A stretch of 64,000 nucleotides of DNA from Adiantum capillus-veneris (GCA_014529385.2 CM043944.1:73807384-73871383), one strand, 5' to 3'. Positions 32,560 through 43,380 are shown, counted from the first letter of the stretch. Numbers and translations: made by a program. Notes: a model not told the origin generated them from the letters alone.

Positions 32560-34858
32560 ATGGTGACTCTTCAATGGGCATTCTCCCCCACCAGCCATTA
32601 CTTCTACAGAGGTATCGGGTCAGTATGCATCATCTCTCTACACAGTCTCGGGGCAGCCACCTCTTCCGAATCCGCCATAGCCATGCCCCCACACATGGGC
32701 TTACTTTACCGCTGAGATGGTAAAGAAGGCCATTGATAGGATGAGGACCACGAGAGCGTATGATCACGATGGCCTAGTAGCAGAGCATTTTACATGCCAG
32801 AGATCTGCTTGCAGAGCTTCTAGTAGTGATGTTCAACCGTGCCATGTACGAGGTCCTACCTCACAAGTCTACCTCACGCTTGGAGTTTGTCTACTATTGT
32901 ACCTATTTTCAAGTCAGGGGACCCTATGGAGCATGGGAACTACCGCGCTATCATGATTGGACACACATTGGCCTTGTATGCATCCATCCTCGAGCAGCAG
33001 TTGAGTAGATGGGCAGAGAGAGAGGGTATACAAGAAGCAAGACAGACGGGTTTCAGGAGAGGTTTCTCTACTCTTGATCATTTTCTGACTCTCAAAGCCA
33101 TTATTGAGGAGGGGAGATCACACGGGAGACGGCTCTATTGTTGCTTTGTGGATTTCCGCGAAGCGTTCGATATAGTGCCGAGAGCTGATTGATGAGGATA
33201 CCCATAGAGTTGATTTGGGGAATCATGGCTCTATACAGGTCAATAGTGGGGCATGTACGCACCCCGACAGGGCTGCCCGCTATCTCTTACACAATTTGGC
33301 ATGTATGTGGATGAGGTTTCTGACTACATTGAGAGGGATGGTGATAGAGGAGCACAGTTGGTAGGGACATGGATCCCACTATTGTTATATGCTGATGATA
33401 TTGTATTAAATTTTTGACTCCCCGGAGGGGATGCAGCGTCACTTAGAAGCTTTGTACACATTTTCTCATGATAGTGGATTGTCAATTAACCTGGGAAACC
33501 AAGGTTATGGTATTAACACCACATCACAGTGGGTCAGGAAGTCAGCACCCACATTTACATATGTCCAGGAGACGGTGGAGTATACAGATGCATACACCTA
33601 TCTTGGGGTGTTTTCATTGAGGAGAGCAGCAGAGACTAGACTGACGAGAGCTTATGCAGCTTTGGGAGGATTAGAGAGGATGTGTTCACAAGTTCAGTTT
33701 CAGGAGCCTCGAACAAAGCTCTGGCTTTTTGACACGCCTAGGGGCGGGTACTGCCCCCCTCTTGTGATGGAGGCACTTTCTAGATCAATATCCTTCATGC
33801 ATAGTTTATGGGACCTCCCCAGACACAGATATGCTTGGTTAGTCCTTAAGTCATCCCGACAGCTAGCGCTATAGAGAGATACAACATGCTGGCATGGGCA
33901 AATGACATCAAGGTTTCAATCATATGGTTTTAGCATGGATAGACTGCCTCCGTTCCGATACTTCTTGGATGTACCCTTTCTATCTCTCACACGGACAGAG
34001 GTCACTAGACTCAAACATCAAGATCCGATTCAGCTAGATACCAGGAGCACATAGATACAGCCGACACAATTGTTGGGCACGAAGATGGCTTTCTATTGAG
34101 AGCATCTTCTCCAAGTAACAGAAGATAGATATGTAATCAAATCGGCCTATAACGACACTCATTTATCCCATGGGATACGATGTACTATTGGTCATATGCG
34201 CACATCATTGCATCAATTAGAGATTGAGACTGGCAGATTTAGGAGAGTACCAGCAGAGGCCAGGATTTGTGAGTTGTGTCATATAAAGCCAAAGATAGAG
34301 TTACTTCACATTTGTCACTATCCAGTATACTATGAGATACGAAGCCGCTTTCATTGTCTATTCAGAGAGGGCTTTGGACTATTGGCTAGAGTCATGAGAT
34401 ATCAAGATCGAAGATGCCTCGATTTGTTTTTGCTAGAGCTGCGCAGACACAGGGAGTGTCTCTTGAGGAGATCAAGCAGTGGGAGACATTCACAGAGGGA
34501 GATCATTGACTTCTGTAGAGCAAGGACTCGCCAGTCAGATGAGCAAGCTCCCACTTATACTAGAGGTATATTAGTTGACAAAGCCATTGAGCTCGAGAGA
34601 GCTAGACACCCACATCTACGAGGGAGACCATGACATCGACGGAGGCTCCATTAGAGAATCAGGACTATTCTAGCATGACAATGTCCGATGCCGGGCATCC
34701 TCAGGCATTGATGATGATTATGATTTTAGTTACTTCATTTCGTTTTTATTTTGTATCCAAACAATGTATTAGATCCACCAAGATTGTATCAGTTTGGTCT
34801 CATAGGTCATTTTGGCCTTTTGAAGGCATTTAATATAACATTTCATTTCATTTCATTT
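32560..34858 (+). mobile_element. LINE relic with RT and C-terminal zinc knuckle, (CATTT)n tail
   Basis: 32,717-33,192, with two frame changes, reads FTAEMVKKAIDRMRTTRAYD, PIFKSGDPMEHGNYRAI and EARQTGFRRGFSTLDHF, then CCFVDFREAFDIVPR. This is the non-LTR RT palm with its first catalytic Asp. The region 33,280-33,410 gives QGCPLSP and LLYADDIVL (YADD at about 33,387-33,399). 33,431-33,874 covers the thumb (YTYLGVFSLRRAAETRL). 34,196-34,633 has the C-terminal Cys/His knuckle (ICELCHIKPKIELLHICHYP). The 3' end is a short pentamer tail, AACATTTCATTTCATTTC, at 34,838-34,858, as expected for target-primed reverse transcription. 5' truncated and frameshifted. Confidence 0.85.
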
Positions 34859-34959
34859 CTTGGAAAATGGAGCTTTATACTCTGTACAAGAGACCTCTAG
34901 TGATACTCAATGGGCCTATCTCCTAGAGGAAGTACAACCTAGAGGAGTGCAATAAGAGT

Positions 34960-36837
34960 GCTAGCTATACATAGGAAGGATGCAATATGAACCACCAAGC
35001 AGGTGTATAATGCCTAGTGATGTTTCCCTAATCGAGACTGAAAAATATGGAAGGCCACACCCAAAAGAGTATTTATGCCGCTCTGCTCGCCTAGAGGAGC
35101 TTGTTGAGGAGGTGCATAATGCCAAGTGATGTTTCTCTGATCCAGACTGAAAAACATGGAAAGACCGCACCCATAGCTGAAGAAAAGAGTATCTATGCCG
35201 CTCTGCTCGCACAAAGGAGCTTGTTGATGTATCCCACTGGCTGCAAAGAGTACGCAACAACTGTGACCAGATAGCTGTCAAGGTGGTAGGTGTCAAGGGA
35301 ATCTGTGAGCCCAAGAGCACAAAGAGCCTTCCACATGATCCCTAAGGTAATGCAGCAAATCTGGGAAAAAACTGTATCTTGTGGATGGCAATCAATCTGA
35401 TACACAGTGGGTGGAAGCATATCAAGAGTGCTTCGTCTATAACCCAAAGATGTTGGTAAGAAGACTGGATCTGTAGAAGAACCCTCAACAAAGTGCGTGA
35501 CCCCAGAAACCGCAATAGCCATGAAATCGCGCCCCACATCACAAAACTATCACGAATACCAACTCTGCTAAGTAAACAACCGCCAAACCGCATAGGGATT
35601 CCTCCTGATGTGTAATACATCATTGACAATGTTCGGTCGTAGCCAGTATGTGCTGCCCAAGTGCCAACAGGGAGTCCTGCATGTGCAATCATCCACATGA
35701 AGTAACATATCCGGCGGCTGACTCTAAGGATCCAAATGCATGACCAAAACTGTAGCCGAAAAGCAGCATAATGTGCTGCCGAAACTAGTGTCCCGACCAG
35801 CGTAGACAATGTGGAGGTGTTGCTTCCTCAGAAGGATCCGTGCCTCCCAATGCGAAGTGTACTCAAAGAAGAAGACTTGCTCCCCATTAGTTTGCTTAGT
35901 GGTACCTAGATCCCATACCAACTCAACCAAAGGGACTCCATCCCAAATCCATAATCTCCAAAGAGTCCCCTCTTCTGTGGAGAAAACCGGATCAACACAA
36001 GAGCACTTGCCAAGGGAATCCACTACTTGAATACGGTGCCAAGGAACGTCGAGACATTGATCAAGTGGTACCACACCTAGAAAGACTTGCCATAGGTGAT
36101 GTCCATGATGACCGTCTGAGCAACATCAAAAACTGGAGTCCCATGACAAGCGACGATCGGCCGACAAGATGGGGAAAAGAGAGCCTACCAGCCCTCATGA
36201 GAAGGCAAGTAGTCTGTCCTCCAATCATGGCATGCCCATTCAGCAGGAACAGCAGTATCAATCTTTAATAAGCGTGTAGTACTGCCCATGAAATCCGTAG
36301 GTAAAAATGAGGCCTCATACCAGCTATATAGGCCTAGAGATGTTTCCGGACCCCTCTCCCATCTAGCCCAATCAATTTGAGTCCTCTCACTAAGTTGCCA
36401 AGCTTCCCAGTCCGTAACCAAAACAACGGCTTCCTCTCAAGCTCCTCCAACCATCAGGGTCTTTGAAGAATCAGTGCAAGACGTACAGTCCACAAATCCT
36501 GAACAAACAAGGTATGAAAGGTGCCATATGAGATATATCCAAGGGGACATCAGTAAAAATGAGACGGGTCGTTGTGCGCCAAGAGCCATCACTGTCCATA
36601 GACCCAAAACAAGAAACAGCAAAAGATAAAGCATGGCACAAAAAGTGCTTCCAAGGCTCAGCCCCAAGAACAAAAACCTTTTACTAAGAGCTTGGCAAGC
36701 AATGCGCCTCTCTGCATCTCCAGATCAATAATGTCTAAACCCCCCTCCTCTGAAGGTATAATCATTCTGCGCCAGCGTACCCCATAGAAAATTGTGCACT
36801 AAGCGCCACAACAATGACACAATTGTAGGGTGTAGAG
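34960..36837 (-). mobile_element. Second LINE relic, C-terminal part
   Basis: The minus strand from about 36,830 reads PTIVSLLWRLVHNFLWG and then RWRRMIIPSEEGGLDIID, the post-RT signature of LINE ORF2 (GGLxIxD). Further downstream are DTAVPAEWACHDWRTDYLP (about 36,260-36,200), FFEYTSHWEARILLRKQ (about 35,880-35,830) and SRRICYFMWMIAHAGLPVG (about 35,720-35,660), which fits a zf-RVT region. It differs from the two other LINE relics in wording, so probably a separate family. Heavily frameshifted. The YADD part is missing, and a SINE abuts its 5' side. Confidence 0.7.
35001..35226. repeat. Tandem duplication in the 3' region of the second LINE relic
   Basis: AGGTGTATAATGCCTAGTGA at 35,001 and AGGTGCATAATGCCAAGTGA at 35,110 begin two copies of about 110-120 bp, each ending GAGCTTGTTGA. 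The second copy has an extra 12 bp (TAGCTGAAGAAA). Confidence 0.8.
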
Positions 36838-37018
36838 CCCCGTTACTAAATGACACTTCCGTTTAGGAGGTGGGATCAATGGCTCACGATCACACCGGTT
36901 GATTCTGGTCGTTGGATTGCCTATGGAATGCAAAAGATTCTCACTTTCTTGGATCCGGAACTTGAACCCGTTATCCTCTCCCCACAGAGTTGACTCTAAC
37001 CACTAGACTAGCGCGCAC
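36838..37018 (-). mobile_element. tRNA-derived SINE
   Basis: On the minus strand, a pol III A box (TAGTCTAGTGGTTAG, 36,996-37,010) and B box (GGTTCAAGTTCC, 36,957-36,968) are correctly spaced. The B-box arm folds as a T-arm, with loop TTCAAGT between CGGG and TCCG. The two ends of the tRNA-like part do not pair as an acceptor stem, so it is not a tRNA gene. The body continues about 110 bp to a 3' module, GCCATTGATCCCACCTCC, and ends near 36,838. The same 3' module occurs at 37,272 in the opposite orientation. The head is most like a tRNA with a TAGTGGTTAG D-arm (Asp/Glu/Gly type). Confidence 0.75.
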
Positions 37019-37089
37019 TAATTGAAACGTGTGTGTGGTAACTTTATAGATCATAGCATCGCGGACAAGTTTACACCGAGTTCGCAATG

Positions 37090-37215
37090 AGTTCACACCA
37101 AATTTGGTGTGGTGTGCAAACCCTCCCCAGTTCACACTGTGTTCATGTTGAGTTCACACCGAGTTCACACCAAATTTGGTGTGGTGCACATACCTCCGAG
37201 TTCACTCTTAGTTCA
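37090..37215. repeat. GTTCACACC repeats with an 18-bp perfect palindrome twice
   Basis: The palindrome CACACCAAATTTGGTGTG occurs at about 37,096-37,113 and 37,166-37,183, each preceded by GAGTT. Around them GTTCACACC/GTTCACACT/GTTCACACCTAG recur at least six times between 37,090 and 37,220. No coding role. It lies immediately upstream of the second SINE-like 3' module. Confidence 0.8.
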
Positions 37216-37224
37216 CACCTAGTT

Positions 37225-37335
37225 CAAATGGCGATTGGACGGCCCGGGTTGCACCCGCCTTGCGACGCCTACTATGGGCCATTGATCCCAGCTCCCTAGG
37301 GAGGTCTCAACTAGTGACGAGGGTGTAGAGTTAAG
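37225..37335 (+). mobile_element. SINE-like sequence sharing the 3' module, plus orientation
   Basis: GGGCCATTGATCCCAGCTCC at about 37,270 matches GCCATTGATCCCACCTCC of the minus-strand SINE. Similarity extends on both sides: ACGGCCCGGGTTGCACC versus ACGACCAGAATCAACC upstream, and CTAGTGACGAGGG versus TTAGTAACGGGG downstream. No tRNA-like head is visible upstream. A 5'-truncated SINE, or a different SINE family with a shared 3' end, would fit. Confidence 0.5.
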
Positions 37336-37417
37336 CCATACATAGTAACCAGGCTGTCACAAAAAGAACCAGATTCACAATTAAAGCTCTGTCAGCCAAA
37401 GGTAAGTGCAATGAGGG

Positions 37418-37420
<3 letters not shown>

Positions 37421-37462
<42 letters not shown>
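37421..37462. repeat. (CT)n microsatellite
   Basis: CT run of about 40 bp with one TTT interruption near its start. Confidence 0.95.
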
Positions 37463-37466
<4 letters not shown>

Positions 37467-37621
37467 TTTTGATCACATTAGAGCTTGCTTTCTCCACATT
37501 TACAGTCACAAGCTCTCCCAACCACCGATGGGACTCTCAAAAAAAAATTTGCCAGAAAAAGATGCTTTTATTGGTTAATAAAATTGCCCACAGGGCTATA
37601 AACCACCTCTACTAAAGAAGG

Positions 37622-38270
37622 CTACATCAGAAACATGGGGAGACTCTCCCAGTGAGGAAACAAAGTATGTACAATGAGGGCTAGATCACGAGATGGGAGG
37701 AGAAAATAGCCACATTGGTGGCCGATAGTGCTACCATGCACAGTATTGTTATAGGGAAAATACTTATCCCAGTCATAAGATTTCAACATATCCAGTATTG
37801 TGGAATTAGCGGTCTCACTTTGCCCATCCGTTTGAGGATGACATGCAGAAGAAAAATTCAACTTTGTGCCAAGGTTATCAAATAAGACACGCCAAAAGTT
37901 GCCTGTCATGCGAGGATCTCGATCTCTTACAATAGACTTGGGTAGCCCATGATGCTTAAAGATCTGTGCTAGAAAAATTCTAGCCATATGATCTGCTTTG
38001 ATTGTTTTCTTGACTTGAATAAAGTGAGCTTGCTTGCTAAATCTGTCCACTATGGTCCAGATTGCATCATTTTCAGTTTGAGTCTTTGGGAGATCCATAA
38101 TAAAATCCATGGCAATACTTTCCGAGGGTTGATCAGGCATAGGTAAAGGTTGGAGTAACCCAGGAGTCTTATGCCGATCATACTTTACTTTTTGGCAAAC
38201 CAAGCATTCCATGACATATTGATCAATGTGTGCTTTAAGACTTGGCCAAAAGAACAATTCCAGACCTCTT
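37622..38270 (-). pseudogene. Gypsy integrase fragment
   Basis: 211 codons: FFWPSLKAHIDQYVMECLVC (end of the H2C2 zinc site), then SIAMDFIMDLP (first Asp), VRDRDPRMTGNFW (second Asp) and CHPQTDGQSETANST (Glu), an intact D-D-E triad. Wording (MDFIMDLPK, DRDPRMTG) is typical of chromovirus-type gypsy integrase. The frame drifts after about 37,750 and stops at 37,622. No chromodomain remains. Confidence 0.85.
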
Positions 38271-38404
38271 CAGTTTCTCTGCAAATCTCTAATTCCTTGT
38301 TGAGATTCCATCTAGAGATCTCGATTCTCCAAGAGGCCATGCTTGCTTGATCCAAGCTCCAAAGGGAGGTTTCACGCTATGGAGTGGGAAGCCGACCAAC
38401 TCAA

Positions 38405-38417
38405 GCTTTGATACCAG
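38405..38417 (-). other. Primer-binding site, initiator tRNA-Met type
   Basis: Minus strand CTGGTATCAAAGC. It matches the common plant retrotransposon site TGGTATCAGAGC (complement of the 3' end of initiator tRNA-Met) except for A in place of G. It lies two bases from the LTR end TTCA. Confidence 0.7.
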
Positions 38418-38418
38418 T

Positions 38419-38620
38419 TGAAGGGATTGAAGCCCCGTGCGAGTGCGTGCAAGGAAGAGGGAAGAAGAAGAAGAGGAGAGCTTAAGGTTTGGGAAAAACA
38501 CACAGTTGCAATGCCCACACAACTTGTGTCTCTTTATTTTATTTTTGTATAAGAGGTCAAAGAGGGTTAATAGGTTAGGTTAGTTTCACACGATTCGGCC
38601 ATGATGGCTTTTAACCAACA
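38419..38620 (-). repeat. Probable 5' LTR (about 202 bp)
   Basis: The minus strand starts TGTTGGTTAAAAGCC and ends CCCTTCA next to the primer-binding site, giving canonical TG...CA ends. No second copy was found in the window, so the boundary at 38,620 is inferred from the terminal dinucleotide. Confidence 0.55.
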
Positions 38621-39429
38621 TGCACAAGTGGATTGATGTCTATCATTTTTGTGCAAGTCCAAACGTATTCGATTCTCTTGAAATGACTGTAGCAGTAAAA
38701 GGCAAGACCACAAGTGGTGGATGCCAGTGAAGCCAGAAAAAAAACCTACAACCTGGCAGTGATTCCAAGTTATGTTCTAGAAGGAGTTCCTTCCAAGAAA
38801 CAGAGATAACATAAATTGGTAAGCTTGGGATGAGTGCTTCATTCATACATAATCTCTAACCAATTATACTTCTTGCTATAGAGAAGTGATCCTCAAGTTG
38901 GATGACCACAATGAATTTCACAAAGTATGAATATTCCTATGAGGTTTGTATTTGGAAGTTAAAACTAAGTTGCATTATTCGTTATTCGGGAGACGGATAA
39001 TACGCGAATAATGGGCGTATTATTCGTTTATTTAAATTATACGACTGTATTATACGGTGCCACATCAGCATACACGGCCAAACGTATAATTTCTTAGTTT
39101 TTCGATCGAAAAACTTTTGGAACGAAATTATTTTCGATCTAAAATAATAACGATCGGAAAAAATATCGGCCGAAAAAAAGAACGATCGAATATATTAGTG
39201 TATAAAGAAACACGCGACAGCCAATTTTCACACCATCATTCACAAAGTTAGTGTTTTCCATGTGAGTATTCTCACCAAATAAATAAAAGAATAATATGTA
39301 AAATAATAAAACAGTTTGAATTAGATAAAAATTAAAATTCAATGGATTTTAAGTTTTGTGTTTCAAATTTATAAATTTGTTTTGAATAAATTAGTAAATA
39401 GTTGAAAGTTTGTATTTTGTGAAGAGTTT

Positions 39430-39830
39430 AATCTCTCACCTGATACAAAATGTAATTATAAGAATCACTTGTCAATGTCTTCAATTAATTGATACTTGAA
39501 AGTGACTAATTAAAAAAATTAGGATATTATCATTGTGTGTAGAGTGTACTCTCACATGAGATAATTAGTTTAAAAATATAATTACATAAAAATTAAATTC
39601 ATGTAATTTAAAGTTAGATTTTGATGTGTAGAGATTTTCTCTCACTTCAAAATGAATATAATGAAAGAAAATTATATTTTTACGTCTTGTGTAGAGCTAT
39701 TCACACTGCTATGCTCTCACTAGAGTAAAAATTTAGGAAAAACATGTCCAAAAATATTGATATTCTCTTATCTTTATTTGGATTGTAAAATCTATCGTAC
39801 TGTGTGAGAGCATACACATGCTCTCATTGT
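39430..39830 (+). repeat. Left subterminal CTCTCA motifs of the hAT element
   Basis: CTCTCAC occurs at about 39,433, 39,550, 39,639 and 39,714, with CTCTCAT at about 39,818. Several copies are paired with GTGTAGAG a few bases away. hAT transposases are known to bind short subterminal repeats, so these are candidate binding sites. The complementary motif GTGAGAG occurs near the right end. Confidence 0.5.
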
Positions 39831-40158
39831 AGATATATAATCGCTTAAAAATCTATGGTAAAGTGTAAGAACTTTTTGTTCGCACTTTACATAGATACGA
39901 TAATTATCAAGTATTTTAAGTGATTATCGTTTTGACATTTAAAAATGTCACTTATAGCTCTTGTAGCTATAACAATTCATAATGATAATCATTTTAATAC
40001 TTGATTTAATTTTAATTATTGATTATCGTAATGTGTTAAAGCTACAAGCTTGCACTTTAGATAAATCGATGCAATTTATATGTAATCCAATGGTATTGTT
40101 TTTTATTATTTTATTTTTTTCAATCATTGTTTTTAATTATTTTAATTTCGTTCAATCA

Positions 40159-40435
40159 TTGTTAGTTAAATTAATTTAATGTTAAATTGATTTTGATTAT
40201 GAAAATGATCATTGAATTTGTTTTCACTAGAAGATTACTTTTGTGCATCATGGTGAAAGGACAAGAGTGGAGTTATGTGCATGAGTTAGTTGCTGGGAGA
40301 AATACATTGTTAGTTAAATTAATTTAATGTTAAATTGATTTTGATTATGAAAATGATCATTGAATTTGTTTTCACTAGCAGATTACTTTTGTGCATCAAG
40401 GTGAAAGGACAAGAGTGGAGTTATGTGCATCAGGA
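40159..40435 (+). repeat. Tandem duplication, period 148 bp, at the 5' edge of the hAT transposase exon
   Basis: The unit beginning TTGTTAGTTAAATTAATTTA starts at 40,159 and again at 40,307. It includes an acceptor-like GTTTTCACTAG(A/C)AG and the following 45 bp of probable exon (ACTTTTGTGCATCA). Copies differ at only a few bases. The duplication therefore copies the probable intron-exon junction. Confidence 0.8.
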
Positions 40436-42107
40436 GGAGTTCCTAGCACAAGCAAATCCGGCAAAGCGTTATCCAATGGACAGACGTTGCCTGAAGCATT
40501 AGATAAACAATAGTTTCTTGAGTTGCATTTAAAATGGACACAAGCATTTGTTGTGTGTGGCATATCGTTCAATGCTATGCGCAATCCAATATTTCAAGAT
40601 TCTTTGATGAGTACAGCCAAAAAAGGATTTGTGCTTCCTGACTATAACAAGATGCTAACTGAATATCTTGATAAAGTCAAAGACAGTACTGAATCCATTC
40701 TCAAATGCACAGTGCTAGAGTTTGTTCCAGCATATGGATGCACCATAGCATTGGATGGATGGACTAACTATCAGAAAAAACCTCTAATCAATGTAATGCT
40801 TATTAACCCTAGAGGGGCTATGTTCGTGGAAGCAATTGACAGCTCATTGAAAGAGAATACTATCACCTACCTAGCAGGGGTGTATGAGCGTGCAATTGCA
40901 AAGGCAAGTGGACCAAAGAATGTGACTGCTATTGTCACAGATAATGAGGCCAACTACAAAGGAGCAGGAACAGCTATTCAAGTCAAGTATCCGGAGATTT
41001 CTTGGGTACCATATGCATCTCACACTCTGAATTTCATTTAAAAGATATTGGTAAAATGGCATGTGTGAAGCAAACTTTATTGGATGAAAATCATGTGGTG
41101 AAATTCATTAGAGAGCATCAATTTTCGTATGCTCTTTTTCGAACCAAGTCACTAAATAAAGCTTTGCAAATATTTTGCGCGACAAGGTTTGCTACGACAT
41201 ACTATGTTCTTGCTGCTTTGCAAGAGTTGAAGCTTGCATTGATGGAAACCTTAGTAGACAGAAGATGGGATGGATGGCTCAACAAGTATCCAAGTTATCA
41301 GGAAGCAGTTGGTCGATGTGCGCAAATAGTAAACTCGCCAGTCCTTTGGCGTAATGTAGAAAGAATAGTAATTGTGTCAAAGCCATTTGTAGATCTTTTG
41401 AGAGCAGTTGACACAGATTCTTTTATTTTTGGTCGGGTCTACTGGTATATGTCAGAGGCTATACGCAAGCTAAGAGAAAATGTCAGGATAAAGCTACCAT
41501 GATTACAATTGTTAACAAGCATTGGGTGCAGTTGCATATGCCATTGCATGGTGCGGCTTTTGTATTGGATCCTAAGTTTCAAATGCATCAGCAATCTGCC
41601 AACAAAGAAGTTATGTCCGACTTCAAAATAGTGTGCTCCCAACTCTTAGGGCACGAAGATGGAAAAGTAGCTTTTCATCAGCGAGTAGATTATGCCAACA
41701 GAACTGGTATGTTTCAGGATTCGTGGCATATAGATGACATTGGCAAAACAAGTGCACCTTTATGGTGGAAGGAGTACGGTGGAGAGAAAGTGGAGTTGCA
41801 ACACATTGCAGTTAGAGTTTTATCAGTAGCTGCATCAAGTGGAAGTTGTGAGCGAAATTGGTCAGCATTCGACTTTGTGCACACTAAAAAGCGAAACAGA
41901 CTTCATACTAAACGTGCTGCTGATTTGGTGTATTTTTTTTGCAATATGAAACTTATTCATAAGCCTCAAAACATTGCACTGACTAGAGCCGCTCAAAAGC
42001 AATATGGAGTCTTCCAAACGCATGAAGCTATTTCTGCAGAAGTTGATGATGATGATGATATGGAATGGGAGATAGTTTCAGAATGCAGATATGGACGAAG
42101 TAGATGA
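40380..42107 (+). pseudogene. hAT transposase (DUF659 and C-terminal dimerisation domain)
   Basis: The transposase excises and inserts the element by a D-D-E mechanism. Three overlapping frames make one protein. 40,523-41,041 includes ALDGWTNYQKKPLINVMLIN (first Asp) and VTDNEANYKGAG (second Asp), then YASHTLNFI. 41,002-41,502 continues KDIGKMACVKQTLLDENHVV and CATRFATTYYVL. 41,499-42,107 has the hAT C-terminal dimerisation region, with SCERNWSAFDFVHTKKRNRL (Glu) and KRAADLVYFFCNMKL. The DUF659 region and catalytic residues are present. The first join needs one extra T in the run near 41,039, the second a shift near 41,499. A stop lies near 40,511, upstream of which an exon-like segment continues. 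No BED zinc finger was found further upstream. Inactive copy, but recent enough for the domains to be complete. Confidence 0.85.
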
Positions 42108-42221
42108 TATGGTTGCAGTTTTTGAAGATGGAGATGATTTGTGAGAGTACCATTGTAATAATTACTCAACAAGTTTTTGTATATGATGAAAGAAAGTGTT
42201 ATCTCGTTGTCGTTCACATCA

Positions 42222-42256
42222 AAACCTCTCTCTCTCTTTCTCTCTCTCTCTCTCAG
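42222..42256. repeat. (CT)n microsatellite inside the hAT element
   Basis: CT run of about 33 bp with one TTT interruption, between the convergent 3' ends of the transposase and the unknown minus-strand gene. Confidence 0.9.
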
Positions 42257-42459
42257 ACACACATATTCACTCACACTCAAATATATACACAATTAGAGAT
42301 GTGGTCTCTTCAGTTGAAAATAATAAACTGCCCATAATATCTTGTCGAATAAAAATTACATAAAGTCAATGTAGGTTTGAAATTACAAAAAGGTTCTGGG
42401 AAATCACTCAATCAAAAAGAGTTTGATGTAAATTTGAGATTACAAAAAGCTTTAGTGAC

Positions 42460-43221
42460 TTATGAGTTTGATAGATCTGCTATAAGTTCGTCTATGGTAA
42501 AATCTATAATTCCTAGCTCAGGGGATGGTTCAACAACATCTTGATGTGAAGTGGTAGTATCATCTGGCAAAGGTCCATACAATGATTCATATCGTTGAAG
42601 CTTTGCTTGTGCATCACTTATCTCTATTTCAAGCTCAAGAATCCGGCCACAAAGCATGTCCGGTGTTTCTCCTTGGATGGCAAGGTCTTGTCCTTGGCTG
42701 TCTAATTCAGTCAGTGTTTTTGACTCTTCAAGAAGTAAGACAATAGGATGCTTGCGAGGAGGCATTGGATTATTTGCATTGCGTGCTGCCACCTTTTCTA
42801 CAATGCGTCCACGTCCAATGCCAGCGGTGCCTGGACGATCTGACCAATCCACTCTCTTCAATAAAACATATCGAACATAGCATTGCTGGATAAAGTAAAT
42901 TGCTACTTGGTTGTTGTTTGGTAGGCATCTCTCTTGTTGTATAAACCTTTGCAGCAATACACGTGCCAGTCCTTTATGTTGCAAATCAGAGAGCTTTAAC
43001 GGAGCTGTATCTTTTGCATTGCCACTTATTTGAAATAGTTGATGGCGTACAAAGTGATTAGGGCAAAGCTTTTTGCACTCTTTAAGGGTTAATGGTTCGC
43101 CCTGCAGCTCAGATTCATGTTCTTCAATGTTGGCAATAGTAGAAAGATCTGTTTGTCCACATCTAACTTGTTCTTCTTAAAAAATTGCCCGAGCTTCACT
43201 GTGGTTGAGTTCTTCTTCCAT
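42460..43221 (-). pseudogene. Unknown cargo gene of the hAT element (254 codons, one stop)
   Basis: From an ATG at 43,221 the minus frame runs to a stop at 42,460, with a single internal TAA after MEEELNHSEARAIF. That TAA is one C-to-T change from CAA (Gln). The rest is open. LTLKECKKLCPNHFVRHQLF and DLQHKGLARVLLQRFIQQER look helical. A basic mid-part (GIGRGRIVEKVAARN) follows, then a coiled-coil-like segment (GRILELEIEISDAQAKLQRY), then an acidic C-terminus (FTIDELIADLSNS). I recognise no family. It lies between the transposase and the kinase-like gene, on the same strand as the kinase-like gene and 160 bp downstream of it, with an acceptor-like TACGCAG just before the ATG. It could be a separate gene or a later exon of a longer transcript. 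Confidence 0.5.
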
Positions 43222-43380
43222 ATCTGCGTATCAGGTGAACATGTCATTACTTTTAAATACCCATTCAATTAATTTGACAGTATATCGAATGACAAACATA
43301 TAATTTTTTCTCAATTAAACATACAATTAAATCTGACACCAAAAGTAAAACAATGATGAAATCATGAGACTGCGTTTTCA

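Larger units (their letters stand above)
37560..38620 (-). mobile_element. Internally deleted gypsy-type element: 5' LTR, gag start, integrase
   Basis: On the minus strand the order is LTR-like sequence (38,620-38,419), a primer-binding site (38,417-38,405), an ATG-initiated gag-like start (MASWRIEISRWNLNKELE, about 38,337-38,285) and then, without RT or RNase H, integrase sequence from about 38,270. The body of gag and pol is therefore missing by internal deletion. The 3' LTR was not found. Confidence 0.6.

Noticed and set aside
36957-37018. Possible functional tRNA gene on the minus strand
   Set aside because: A and B boxes are good, but the ends do not form an acceptor stem and the sequence continues into a repeat body, so it is a SINE head.
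37090-37300. CRISPR-like or satellite array at the GTTCACACC repeats
   Set aside because: Repeats are irregular in length and spacing, few, and in a plant nuclear context next to a SINE-like module.
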